Assembly: GCA_008692225.1 (NCBI GenBank)
Contig: VICG01000018.1
Location: 186,001 to 250,000, forward strand
DNA length: 64,000 nt
Source: Monilinia fructicola
Taxonomy: Eukaryota > Ascomycota > Leotiomycetes > Helotiales > Sclerotiniaceae
Reading direction: 5' to 3'
Under the pieces are notes generated by a model, which had not been told where the DNA came from, did no database searches, and saw nothing but the letters and a program-made list of their open reading frames with translations. Below, in pieces: positions 11,709 through 22,560 of this stretch. The translations under genes were made by a program, and so were the position numbers. The stretch's first letter is position 1. Every line of letters starts with the position of its first letter.

Positions 11709-13186
11709 CCTAAAACACGGATTCTTATAATTTAAGTAACGATTAGGATCTTATAATATTTATTACTATATTCGAAGTATAGTAAAACCTGGGTGTAAGG
11801 GACTACGTTATACGGGATTCCTCGATATACGGGATATTTATTCCAATTCTGGTAATTTTTATATAGGGGAACGGGATTTTTTAACTTTAAGAGATTATAG
11901 AACAAATTATAATAAGTCCTATATAAAATTAACGATCTTATTCGTTGTTGTACTAAGATTAGTAAGGAATGATTTAGATAATAGCTTATTATATAATCTT
12001 TTTTAAAAAATCGCTAGGGATATTTAAAAATATAACTAAGCTTAACCATACAAACTTTGTTGATGCCTTATTGCCTAACTTGATTATATAAGAATCCTAG
12101 ATATACGGGATTTAATTAGCCGAATTTTTCGATCACTTATAATTAGGTTCTATTATATATAATTATAAAAAGTTATCTATTAATATAAATAGCTTTATAA
12201 TCTAACCCAACGAGGTTCTAGACCTCTATCGTACCCTCTATACTACTATATTAGATGTTATTAAGTTTGTTACGAGGGTATTAATATATATATCTTTAAT
12301 ATTAATATAGATATTTCAATCTTAAAATATAATCTAGAGAATTCTACTTTTATTTAATTACCTAATATATTTATATAGATTCGTTTTAGTATTTATTAAA
12401 TTATTTAATATTAAGATAAATCTCCTTTATTTATTTTTTCTAATTTCTTAATATTTAAAGTTGTTATTATATTATTATATATATAAGTTAAATTTTTTAT
12501 TTAAATTATCTCTAATAAGAATACCTTATTTAGAATATTAATAAATTATATTAAATCAAATTGAATTTCGTTGAACAATTTTAAGTTTATATTAATATAT
12601 GCCCTTTTAAAGGCTATTTAAATATTATATTACTATTTAATATTAATTAATAATAAACTTTTTAAATTTTAAATTATATTAATGTTTAAGATTAAAGCTT
12701 ATAAAGGATATTAAATTTTATCCACTATTCTTTAATTATAATATTGAATTCTTATATAGCTTTTATATTATTTATAACTACTATAACTTTATTCTATTTA
12801 TTTTGAGAGCTTATATTATAATAAGCGATGAAGTCTTTACGCCTATTAGAATCCTTACGTTGAAACCTTAAAAATTCATTTTTCATAAATATTAAATACT
12901 AAAATAAAAATTTTAATTATTTTATAAAATACTAATATCTAATATTTAATATATAATTTCGAGATTAATTTAGTTATAGTACTAATGAATTTATATTAAG
13001 TAAAAGATTCTTTTATATCATATATATTTATTTTGTAAAAAATAATTATATATTTCAAATAGGTCTCTAATAAAACCTATTTAATATATCTAGGATCTTA
13101 TTGAAAGATAAGAAAGATTAAGATTTTATAAGCTAAAATTTTTTATTTATAGAGTTATATAATCTTCAAAATAATTATTTTGTTAT
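11709..13186. other. Gene-free decayed DNA with repeated TATACGGGAT motifs
   Basis: TATACGGGAT-like words occur at about 11811, 11831, 11874 (AACGGGATT) and 12094, two of them within CCTCGATATACGGGA / TCCTAGATATACGGGA, all in one orientation. Motifs of this kind lie near the ends of fungal pogo/Fot1-like DNA transposons, but I find no inverted partner or transposase frame. The part after 12300 is ordinary RIP-like AT sequence. Confidence 0.4.
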
Positions 13187-13290
13187 AGGAAAATCACGGG
13201 AAAGTCATAGGATTATATCGTACCTTACTATATATATCTAATTAGCTACGTTGTATCGTAGTATGTTATTTTGTATATAATACTTATAAG
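13187..13290 (+). repeat. Direct repeat pair, left copy
   Basis: The stretch AAATCACGGGAAAGTCATAG through TAGCTACGTTGTATCGTAGT recurs in the same orientation at 13735-13838. Differences are mostly C/T and G/A, with the left copy keeping more C and G. The spacing is about 550 bp. It could be a short LTR pair or a tandem duplication; neither is proven. Confidence 0.55.
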
Positions 13291-13734
13291 CCTAATAACG
13301 TTTATAATATAATAGTATATAATTCTCTATTTAAGAATTTTATTATCTAAAGAATTTTAAGGATTTTACCTTTTTATCCCTACAATTAAAAATATTTTAT
13401 AATAGAGTTATTTAGTTAACTTATAAATTTTATTACTTAGATTTATAAAATTTATTACCCCTCTTTTATAGCTTATTAGAACAATTTAATCTAATATAAT
13501 ACTAAATTATATAACTTTAGGATTCTTTAGCTTTGATCGATATTTTTAACAGTATATCACTGATGTCAAATGGTACTAGATATAAAATACTAATTCAATC
13601 TAATTAAATACAAATATTAAGCTATTTAATAAGGAATTCCTTTATAATTTTAAATATTATAGATTGATTATATTATACTATAATAGTTCAAAGCATTAAT
13701 TTATATTAGTTTATAGTCTAAAGGGTATATTTAT

Positions 13735-13838
13735 AAGAAAATTATAGGAAAGTTATAGGATTGTATTATACTTTACTATATATACCTAGTTAATTACATT
13801 GTATTATAATGCATTAATTTATACGTAATATATTTTTA
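13735..13838 (+). repeat. Direct repeat pair, right copy
   Basis: Partner of 13187-13290, more strongly RIP-mutated (AAATTATAGGAAAGTTATAG). The interval between the copies has no recognisable reading frame. Confidence 0.55.
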
Positions 13839-13889
13839 AATGATTGTTTTTAAATAATTCCTTTAAATTTTATATATCTTAACGTAAGA

Positions 13890-14012
13890 ATAATATAAAA
13901 ATATAATATAAAAATATAAAAATATAAAAATATAAAAATATAAAAATATAAAAATATAAAAATATAAAAAATATAAAAATATAAAATATAAAAATATATA
14001 AAAAAATATAAA
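13890..14012 (+). repeat. Short-period tandem repeat, (ATAAAAAT)n
   Basis: About 120 bp of an 8-bp period made only of A and T with small length variations. The minus-strand reading frame across it (poly Tyr/Phe/Ile) is a by-product of the repeat. Confidence 0.75.
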
Positions 14013-14600
14013 ATATAAAATAAAAAATTAAAAATTTTAATTTTTCTATTTGAAACTTTAATAAAAAGGATTCTAAAAAACAAATTATTAATTATTAATT
14101 TTTTATTATATATTAATATTAAAAAATTGTTATTTAAACTATTTTTAACACCTTTATAATTATAAGAAATTTTGTGATTTATTAACGTAGATGAGATTTA
14201 ATATAAAAGTAGTATACGTAAAATATAAGTTAGTTATTAGTATATATAATTTAGATATATAGAATTTGAATAAAAAGTTTTGTAATAACACTAAGAAATT
14301 TCCACAATTTATTAATCTATCTTTAATTATAGAAAATGAATTTTAATATGAGAAGTATATTAAATAACAAAAATATTAATTATATTTAATTAAACTTATA
14401 AAATGATTAAAGCGAAAGTAAAGCATATACAATTAGCTCTTAGAATATACTAGCTCGGTTATCCCATTTACAAATAAGCATCTTATATATATTCTATTAG
14501 TATTAATAAAGATTATACATTTGTTCCTATATATCGTAATAAATAATGCCTTAGAATAAATAGAGAACTAATTTAATCAATAGCTGGATCAATCTTACTG
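14013..14600. other. Gene-free left flank of the gene island
   Basis: AT-rich DNA that changes to normal composition near 14590-14610, about 60 bp beyond the stop of the minus-strand gene. I see no gene in it; the last ~200 bp may contain that gene's 3' untranslated region. Confidence 0.45.
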
Positions 14601-14660
14601 ATATAACCATATGTTTTCATTACATACACACTCTCCATTCTCCCTCTTCTACTTTTTATA

Positions 14661-17078
14661 TCACTTTCTAACCTCACTTCCCCTTCGCTTACCCTTTCCC
14701 TTTCCCATCTTTTTCACCCCATCCATCTCCCTCTCCGTCTCCTCCTCTACTTCTCGTAATGTCCTCTCCAACCTTTTCAAAATTCCCTGTACCCTTTCCT
14801 GTAATAACATCTCTAACTCTTCGAATTCTAACTGTGTGTTGTGTTCTGCCTCTGCGCGTTTTCTTTTGTATGTTGTCGAATAATCATCATGGTCTTCTTG
14901 CCCCCTTGAACTTGAATTCGAACTCGAACTCGAACTGGAACTCGAACTTGAACTGGAACTGGATCTTGAATTCGAACTCGAAATTGAGGTGTAACGAAGA
15001 CGAGGACGAGGATGAGGACAAGAGCGTAAACAAGAACGTTCGGCACAATAGAATCTTCTATTTTCATCGTATGGTACCGATAATGGAATTACTGTTTTTT
15101 CTCTTTTTTTTTCTCGTTCTCTTTCTCTTTCCTTTTTCTCTTTCTCTTTCCTTTTCTCTTTCTCTTTCTTTCTTCTCTTTCTCTTTCCTTTTCTCTTTCT
15201 CTTTCTTTCTCTTCTTGCTTCTTTCTTTTTTTTTCTTTTCCTTTTTCTATTTCTTTTTCTTCTTTTTCTCTTATATTTTCTTTTGCCTTTTCTATCTTTC
15301 TTTCCTTTTTTCCTTCTATCCTTTCCCTATCCCAAGAACTATTCTCGTCCAAATCTAGCATCCGATTCTTGCGCTCTCTATCTTTCTTCGAAGAAAGACA
15401 TGATAGTTTGGATAGAGATGAAAGATCAGATATATCATCATGATATTTTCTTCTATCCCTACTCCTTTCCTCATCCCTACTTCTGATCCCAGTCTTGATC
15501 TTACTCCTCTTTCTATCGCCATCATCATCCCTACTCACTGCACTAGGAAACTCACCAGGTACATGATTTTTCCGATACGAATCACGAGATCCATATTCAT
15601 CCTCATATCCATCCTTCCGTCGATCGCGGCGAGTATGTGAATTTAATTTCGAAATTGCATCGACAGAATGACTTGAACCTTTTGACGATGAGGTTCTGAA
15701 TTCGCGAGACGGGTCACGCGATCTATGTGAAGATTTGGGTGAGTATGTATGAGAGTGATTGTCTCTGGATTCGTGATGTGCATGGTAGATGGGAGATCGT
15801 CCACGTGATCTCTGAAATGTATCAGTTTCGCGAGGTTGATTACATTTGAGTGCGTAATGTTTATTGTCATGACGGGAGTGGGAAAAAGAACGTCGAGATC
15901 TGGAGTTGTGAGGTCGGTCGTATTTAGACTCATAAGGCAAATGCTTATACTCGTGTTGAATTCGAGACCGTCCACGTGATCTAGGAACATCAGCTGGTTC
16001 ATGTGGGTTGTATCGATTTGAATCGTAACGCTTTCGATGGTGAGTCGATGAGGGCTTCATGGGATATGTGTGAGAGTCGTCGTGGCTGGAATCGTGACGA
16101 AGGGGAGTATGACGTGTTGGTGATCTTTCGTTTTTCGAATTCGAATCAATAGGCGGTGTTGGATGATGTGGAGGTTCTTTGGGTGGATAGTCTTCAGATT
16201 TGAGTTGACCGGGCTTATGGAGAGAAGATTTATCGGTCAATTTATTGGTGAGGGGCTGAGTAGGTGGAGTGATTGATGAAGGAGGAGGAGCTGGTAATGG
16301 TGGTGGTGATAATGGGGAGTGTAAGGCATCTTCTTGGTTATGGTATTGTTGGTGTGTAGGGTCGAATTGTAAGGGTTTAAGTATAGATGCAGAAGGTTGT
16401 TGTCGCTTTCCTTTGACGTCAACAGTAGCAACGGTAGCAACAGAATTATCAATACCAGTATCAACTGGAATAGATATTAATTGCTCTTTTTTCCTATACT
16501 CATCTTCATCCCCATCCTCATTCTTGTCTCCATCCACAACCTCTCCAGCGATCCTTCTCGAATATCTTACCCCAGAAGCTTCCACTCCCTTGACCAAATT
16601 CCTTAACATTTTTTCAATCTTATCCTCCACCACTATTTTCATCTCCTCATCCAAATCATCCCCTTCAATCCCTATAGTCTTTAAAGCCAAGTGTGAAAGT
16701 TCCTTCAATTGAGGAGCAAAAGCTTTCGAATTACAAAGTCGTCTTGTGAGTGAATGATCTTTGATGATATCATTGAAGATATCGAGATGACGATTGGTCC
16801 AGGGAATTTGATTAACTTTAGTATTGGCGAGGGATGAGAATGGAATGGATAGGAAATGAGTGGATGGATGACTTTGTGTTTTTTGTTGTCGTTTTTTTCG
16901 TCCTGATGACTGTTTGGTTGATGGTCCTTTCGAAGTGTTATCGCCATTGAAGTGATGGGATGGGATGCGATGCGTTGCTATGAAATAATCATGAAAAGCG
17001 GTATGCAGTAATACTAGAAAAAGAAGAAGAGAATAAAAAGATGAGACAAATAACAAAAAGAAGAAGAAGAAGAAGAAG

Positions 17079-17109
<31 letters not shown>

Positions 17110-17191
17110 CGGGAAGATAAAGAAAAGAACAGAAATGAGAAGAAGACGAAAGATGAAGGATGAATATAAGAATATTGTGGATCAATCTCAA
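14661..17191 (-). CDS. Uncharacterised basic, RS/KE-rich nuclear-type protein (frame break near C-terminus)
   Basis: I do not recognise this protein. The main reading frame is 700 codons (17191 to 15089). Residues 1-80 are hydrophobic with a poly-Phe run made by a (GAA)n microsatellite and are probably untranslated or intronic; coherent protein starts near residue 81. Then come a basic Lys/Arg/Gln patch (90-105), a predicted helical region (130-210) that is the only globular-looking part, Pro-rich (290-345) and Ser/Arg/His-rich (355-590) stretches with an imperfect internal repeat around RSRGRS (403 and 461), and a Lys/Glu-rich coiled-coil-like region (600-700). A different frame, one base back, is open from about 15332 to the stop at 14661-14663. 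It adds about 150 residues: a Cys/Arg/Pro patch, a run of ~25 mostly Ser, a helical Glu/Leu/Arg segment and a Lys/Arg/Gly tail. I infer one gene of roughly 770-840 codons. A nuclear or RNA-processing role is suggested only by composition. The start is unresolved and a 5' intron is possible. Confidence 0.6.
14908..14990. repeat. Hexanucleotide repeat encoding the poly-Ser run
   Basis: Imperfect 6-bp units AACTCG/AACTGG/AACTTG on the plus strand. On the minus strand in the downstream frame they read AGT/TCG/TCC/TCA, all Ser, interrupted by Asn and Arg. This supports that frame being the translated one, because synonymous Ser codons are mixed while the amino acid is kept. Confidence 0.65.
15092..15332 (-). 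other. Zone where the reading frame changes in the minus-strand gene
   Basis: Upstream coding is in the frame ending at 15089; downstream coding is in the frame ending at 14661. Both frames are open across this nearly pure homopurine tract (on the coding strand), which includes A-runs of 9 and 9-10 bases. Adding one base or removing two here would join the frames. No convincing GT-AG intron that does this is visible. A homopolymer length error in the assembly, a real indel, or ribosomal slippage on the A-run would all fit. Confidence 0.65.
15092..15345. repeat. Homopyrimidine/homopurine tract
   Basis: The plus strand is nearly all C and T for about 250 bp (the minus strand codes for Lys, Arg and Glu). 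It has many CTTTCTCTTT-type mirror units. Such tracts can form triplex (H-DNA) structures and are prone to slippage. Confidence 0.7.
17052..17108 (+). repeat. (GAA)n microsatellite
   Basis: About 18 AAG/GAA triplets upstream of the coherent part of the minus-strand protein. Read on the minus strand it gives the poly-Phe run, which is unlikely to be translated; it more probably lies in a 5' untranslated region or intron. Confidence 0.85.
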
Positions 17192-17497
17192 TATTGCAGT
17201 ATCAAGCTAGAAAAGTTAATAGAAAACCAAAATCGATGTTTGATTTGATGGTTTGAATATTTCGAAAAGACTCAAAGTGTAATGCTTCGTAAGAAAACAA
17301 AATACAAGCTTCTTCAAAGGTTTTATTCGGAGAGTTCCTTTCATTTCTTGGCTTTCCAAAGATAGAAACAAGAAGAAGCAAGATTTACAAACATTCGTGT
17401 TTCCGTTTCTTCATTGATCGTTACTCTATAATATCTCATTTGATCAAATAAAGGTCAATCCTAACATTCAACCACCGTTCATTCTATTCTCTTCGTT
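17192..17497. promoter_or_regulatory. Divergent intergenic region between the two host genes
   Basis: About 300 bp separate the 5' ends of the two divergent frames, so the promoters of both must lie here or overlap the (GAA)n region. I see no certain TATA box. Inferred from gene orientation only. Confidence 0.4.
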
Positions 17498-18425
17498 ATG
17501 AGTTCCTCTCCGCAACAACCCCTTAACCTTACACCACCTTCCTCCCTCTCTCTCTCCCTTTCTCACACCCTCTCAACCCTCCCGTCTCCTCTGTGCTACT
17601 TTTTCACTCCCCCAGTATGGATGCAAAACATTTCTCCCTTGCTCGTCTTACCATCTATTCGATCATATCCAATTACGAGAATCAAACCCGAACCCAAGCT
17701 CAAACGCAAAACCAGAATCCAAATTCAAATCAAGAAATAAACATCCAAGCACGAAACATATTAACCAAACTAGAAAACCGTCGGCGCTATCACCGAGTGT
17801 GAAGTCCTTTGGAACACAACCATCCAGCAATTATGCATAAAAGCGGATGGAATAGGAATGATGATTGGGGGAGGTTTGAAATATGAACTCGTGAAAGGGA
17901 TTATGGAGATTAGATTGAGGGAGTGGTTAGTTTGTGAATCTCGAATTCAATGTTTTGTTGCTAATCTGAGATTTGTTTGGTAGTTGTCAGTATCAATTTA
18001 TTGTAAAGAATGAGATGAATGATGCACTTGATATCACCACTCCCACTGCTTCATCGGAAACGACGTTTACTAAGAGGAAAATTGAGAATAAATATAGAGA
18101 GAGGAAAGGAGAAAAAGAGAGAAAAAGGGAAATGGAACGTGAACAGGAAAGAAACAAAGAGAAACAACATAGACACAATCGAAATCAAAAGAAAGAACAG
18201 GATCGAAAGAGAATACATAAGAAAAATCACTTCAAACAAACAATCAATCACAAATCCGATTGCCTTTGCTACATTCACAATTGGAGAAAAGACATCCCAG
18301 ATAATGAAGAAACAGAATTGAAGATTGACATTCCAGAAAGATTTCAAATAACGGTGGAGAGATTGAACATTGTGCTTAAGAAGGGGAAAGAAAAGTATAG
18401 ACGATTAGTTATAGAGAGAGAGTAA
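17498..18425 (+). CDS. Uncharacterised small protein with Lys/Arg/Glu-rich C-terminal half (spliced; possibly frame-broken)
   Basis: I do not recognise this protein. Three coding blocks are visible. Block 1 is 17617-17799 (starting MDAKHF, Gln/Asn-rich middle, ending in a LENRRRYHR helix). Block 2 is about 17774-17925 in the next frame (LWNTTIQQLCIKADGIG, then KYELVKGIMEIRLRE). Block 3 is 17984-18425 (acidic start, long Lys/Arg/Glu/Gln-rich coiled-coil-like stretch, then IPERFQITVERLNIVLKK). Blocks 2 and 3 join in frame across a typical small fungal intron (17926-17983). Two models explain blocks 1 and 2: a one-base frameshift near 17800 in the MDAKHF frame, or an intact gene starting at ATG 17498, splicing GT 17615 to AG 17773 in phase 0, in which case MDAKHF would be intronic. 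Block 1 looks protein-like, which favours the first model. The stop is 18423-18425. The gene is divergent from the minus-strand gene, and a family B element begins 80 bp downstream. Confidence 0.55.
17926..17983 (+). other. Spliceosomal intron (58 nt)
   Basis: Donor GTTAGT at 17926, branch-like GCTAATC about 20 nt before the end, acceptor TAG at 17981-17983. Removing it joins two coding frames that otherwise end or begin without a partner. The size and signals are typical of filamentous ascomycetes, supporting a nuclear fungal origin. Confidence 0.7.
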
Positions 18426-18505
18426 TGGAACGAGTAAGGATGAAAATAATATTATGATTCGGTTTTCAGATCATTTAAACAAATCGTAATAAATGAAATC
18501 AAATA

Positions 18506-19299
18506 CTCAGGCGGGTTTTAAAAGAGACATACGCAAAAATATAACTTATAATTATTTAATAAAACCTCAATATAATCTTATAAAATATATAAGTATTATA
18601 GATTTAGTATTTTTTATACTTGCTATAAAAGTTTTACATTATAAAACCTAATATTAAATATATAATAATATAAGAAAATATAGAAATATTGAAAACTTAA
18701 TAAAAAATTAGAGATTTATATAAATATTAAATAGTTTAACAATTATTATGATTAAACTTATCAAATTCTATTGAATAATAAAATAGAAGCTAAATTTTCA
18801 ATAATTTATTTTAAAATTTAAGAATTTTTATTAATATTTAAAATATATATTAATAAAGTTAAAAATATAAGAAAATTTACAAGTTTTAAAAGAGTAAATT
18901 TGCTTATTGAGATTATATAAGTATGTTTTTTTTTATTAAAAATTTGAATTTTTAACTTTTTATATTAATATATAAATTAATATAATAGATAATATTAAAA
19001 TTTGAAAATATCTAATAAAACTTTAAAGCTTATATTATTTTTCTATGATTTTATTTCTTAAAATTTATATATCGTTGAATTTTAAATTAATATATTAATA
19101 AATTTTAAAATCCTTTAAAATCACAAACTTTATAATATTATTATTCTTTTAAAAATAATTTTTATAATAGAAAACTTTATAGAAAGATATTAAAATACTA
19201 AATCTATTATATATATAAATTTTCTCAAATTACATTAAAATTTCGTTAAATAATTATAAGTATTATATTCGCCTATACCTCTTTTAAAACGCGCCCGAG
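18506..19299. mobile_element. Family B TIR element, copy 3 (794 bp)
   Basis: It starts CTCAGGCGGGTTTTAAAAGA and ends with the inverted CGCGCCCGAG, flanked by TA on both sides (18504-18505, 19300-19301). The inverted similarity extends about 70 bp, through AACTTATAATTATTTAATAAAAC on the left. No reading frame is present. It lies 80 bp after the stop codon of the plus-strand gene, so it may form part of that gene's 3' region. Confidence 0.85.
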
Positions 19300-19301
19300 T
19301 A

Positions 19302-19669
19302 GAGTTATATTTTGATAAATAGGAATTATTAATAATAAGTAAAGGTTTTAAATAATTTTATAAATTTATATCTAGTTTAGGGAATCTCTTTAATAATATA
19401 TAACCTCTTCTCTAACTTAATATTATCTTAATATTACTCCTTGTAAAAGAAATTGTAAAAATTTAATATTTTTATAGTTTATTAATAATTATAAAAAGAA
19501 TCTTTCGCTAAAATTCAAAAAATATATATCTACTTTTCGTAAAGCTATCAATACGTTAAAATAGCCTTTTTAGATATAAAATGCGAGTTAAATAAAGGGG
19601 TGACGAGAAGTATAATAGGCGATTTAAGAGATTAAGAAGAGATTAAAGAGAGATTTAAAAGAGATTAAG
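19302..19669. mobile_element. Gene-free DNA with a truncated right end of a family C element
   Basis: The segment 19470-19625 matches the right arm of family C: inner AAAGCTATCAATACGTTAAAATAG, then GCGAGTTAAATAAAGGGGTG and ACGAGAAG. It has no left arm upstream, where the family B element lies. A GAGATTAAGA-type purine repeat follows at 19626-19668. No gene is seen. Confidence 0.5.
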
Positions 19670-20131
19670 ACGAGATAGAATTATAAAAAATTATAATTGA
19701 AAATTTCGATTTATATATATATCCTATATAAAATAAAAATCTCTAAAAAGAAATCATGTTTATTTAATAGAAATAGCTAAAAATAATCTAAAAGTTTTTA
19801 AAAAATCTTAGAACCAATTTTAATTGAATTGATTATTTTGATAATATATTATTATTCGTAACGAATATGAAAGATAGATTCTTAGATTCTAATAATAATG
19901 TTTTAAATGAAAAATTAATAGTTTTAATTTATTTAATAATTATAAATTATTATATATACTTTAAATAGTATGTTTATTATATATTAATTAATAGATCTTA
20001 AATTTTCTAAACATTTTTTAAATAATTTTTAATTATTTTTGTTTTAAAATTATAACTTTTTTTTTCAAAGTTTTAATTTTATATATGATCTCTAGATAAA
20101 TCCAAAACCGAAAATTTTCATTTTATATAAT
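19670..20131. mobile_element. Family C element, left part (split by the Gypsy insertion)
   Basis: The stretch from GAATTATAAAAAATTATAATTG onward matches the interior of the family C copy near 50500. Its last bases before 20127 match the inverted interior of the copy near 38.2 kb. That copy reads directly through the point where the Gypsy element inserted, so this segment and 29869-30075 were once one element. Its extreme left end is not recognisable. Confidence 0.65.
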
Positions 20132-20326
20132 TGTGACGGTCGTATCACAACCGATACAGAAGGAGTCGGCCTTGAAGCCGATACCCTTGGTGTATTGGCA
20201 AGGATAATACGGTTAGTATTACCGATATCGTTAACAAAAGCAAACAGCATAGGCTTAACTATAAATAAATAATATTAGATAATTTAATATAAATCAGCTT
20301 TTTATTATAATATATGTTTTTTGCTA
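20132..20326 (+). repeat. 5' LTR of Gypsy element 1
   Basis: It starts TGTGACGGTC and ends TTGCTA (the 3' copy ends TTGCCA). It aligns without gaps to 29674-29868; the differences are almost all transitions, with this copy nearly always keeping the C or G. It is among the most GC-rich stretches of the repeat region, so RIP hit the two LTRs unequally. Confidence 0.92.
20259..20271 (+). promoter_or_regulatory. TATA-like box in the 5' LTR of element 1
   Basis: CTATAAATAAATA is kept in all Gypsy LTRs of this window (also 29801-29813, 40405-40416 and about 61069-61081) although surrounding bases differ. A TATA box driving the retroelement transcript is the natural reading; this is inferred from motif and position. 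Confidence 0.5.
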
Positions 20327-20699
20327 TATAATAGTAAATCCCAAAAAGATAAACTATTTTATATTATTATATTTGAAATAATAATAACTAAATAAAGTTA
20401 ATCATTATTTTGTAATATATAAATAATTAACTTTTAATAATATTAAGATTTTAAAATAATTTACATTTTTTTTTTTTTTTTTCTTTTTTAATTTATATCT
20501 TTTTTAAACCTTTAATAAATCCAGAATTTATTATAAAAATATAATAATTTTAAACCTTTTTTAAAACAAAACATTAATTTTGTAAATATTTTTCTTATAA
20601 ATTATAGAATATCGTCAAATATATATGTAATATCTATGTAAACAAAAAACTATATAATACTAATAATATTAAAAAAACAAAATAAATAAAATTAAAAAC

Positions 20700-22560
20700 T
20701 ATTATAAAAATATATTTCTTATAAGATTAAACTATTAATAAATTAGTATTTTAATTAATAATAAACACTTTTAAAAAAAAATCAAAATTATTAATAAATT
20801 TGCTAACTTTTGGAATAATATTAAACATACTAAAAAAATAAAGTAAGTTTGATGCAGAATTAAGTTCAAAAGCAAAAAGCAAAAACTTTGTAGATATATT
20901 CAACAAAATTAAACGAGAATCTAAATCTTTAAAAATATTAATATTAATTGAAATTTTAATTATAAAAAACATTAATATAATATTAATAATATTATAATAA
21001 ATATTAAATTAATTATAAGAAAACGAAATAATATTATTATAATCTTCGAATTTTATATAAAAATTAATATTTATATAAATATTTGAATTATCGTTTATTA
21101 AAGTTATAAAATAGAATAAGATAAATATATTAATAGTTTTATATATAATATTAAAATAAATATTATTAAATATATTATTAAAAAACAAATAGTGTTAAAA
21201 GGCAAAACAAAAATTTGCAATTAATAGAATAGCAAATAATATTAATATAAGATTTTAAATGTTTGGTAATTAATTATTAGTATAAGAAAATTAAAGTAAT
21301 AATAAATCTAATAATTATAAATAAAGTAATAAATTGTATATAAACCTAAGTTTCTTAGTAATATAATTAAAGCAATTAATAACTATAATAGTAAATTAAA
21401 TTTAAGTTTAATTATTAATTGTAGGATCTCTAAATCCATAGGATAATTAGATATAATTATATAATATAACATTAAAAGCAAAGGATATAGGATATTTTAA
21501 TCTTTTAATAAAAAATATACAAAATATAGAAATAATAATAATAAAAAAATTAATAATATATATAAATATATATACTTTTATATCTTAATTAAAGTATTTG
21601 GCATTAATAGATAATAATATAGTGGTTATAAAAATCTTTTTTAATTGTTTTTATAATATTATTTATATATAGTATATTATATATAAAACTAATAGATATT
21701 AAATGTATATTAATAATAATAATAATAATAGTTATACTTTATAATATTTTTGGAAAGATGGTTTTAGATACATTTGGGGATTATAATATAGAATTTATTA
21801 AAGAATAAATATCAAATTAAAAACTTACAAAAAAATTATTTTATTAAAAGTTTTTCTAATGCAGTATTACAGAATATAAAGGTAATTAAAATATTTCTAA
21901 AAATATAATTAGTTTATAACAATTTGGAATAATTTAATATTAGATTTTAAATTATATATTAAATGTTTTTAATCAAAAATATAATTAGTTAAGTTTTTCA
22001 AATAAATTAATAATTTAAAATTGATATTTTAGATTTTTGTAGAAAGATTTTTTATAAAAAATAAAGGTTAACAAAAAGTTTATGGTAATTATAAAAAAAG
22101 TAATTAAATAATTTAATATTAGAATAATAGTTATAATTAACTTAATTATAAAAAACTTATATATATTTTCTATTAATAAGGAATTAATTATTAAAAACAA
22201 TAAACGTTATTTATTAATACGAAATATTAAAGATTATAAGATTTATAGGGGGATTATTAATTAGCAAATAAACTAATATAATTTGGAAAATAAAGTAAAT
22301 CAATTTAAAAATATAATAAACTAAAATAAAATAAATAATTATAATAATAAGGATATTAAATTTATAGTTAAAAATATTACTAAGGATATTAGAACTGAAA
22401 GCAAAATCAAAAATATCAATTATAAAATAATTTTAAATAATAATAGTAATAATAATAATTGTAAAGATAGGTAGTTTTTTAAACAATGATAGAAAATCTA
22501 ATAAATGTTAGAAATGATATTGATTATTAGGATAATGCGTAGGAAGGAATTAATAGAAAT
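20700..22560 (+). pseudogene. gag-like region of Gypsy element 1
   Basis: Between the 5' LTR and pol. The part 22340-22480 matches in frame the gag end of element 2 (KDI, a short gap, then a Lys/Ile/Asn-rich stretch and an Asn run). At 22505-22550 Cys-rich codons follow that look like a broken zinc knuckle (K-C-x-K, then L-L-G-x-C). Stops are RIP-type. Gag would form the particle and bind RNA. The N-terminal extent is not clear. Confidence 0.5.

Noticed and set aside
14611..15640. Plus-strand frames of 66-199 codons
   Set aside because: Shadows of the minus-strand gene: low-complexity Ser/Phe/Leu translations of its purine-rich codons.
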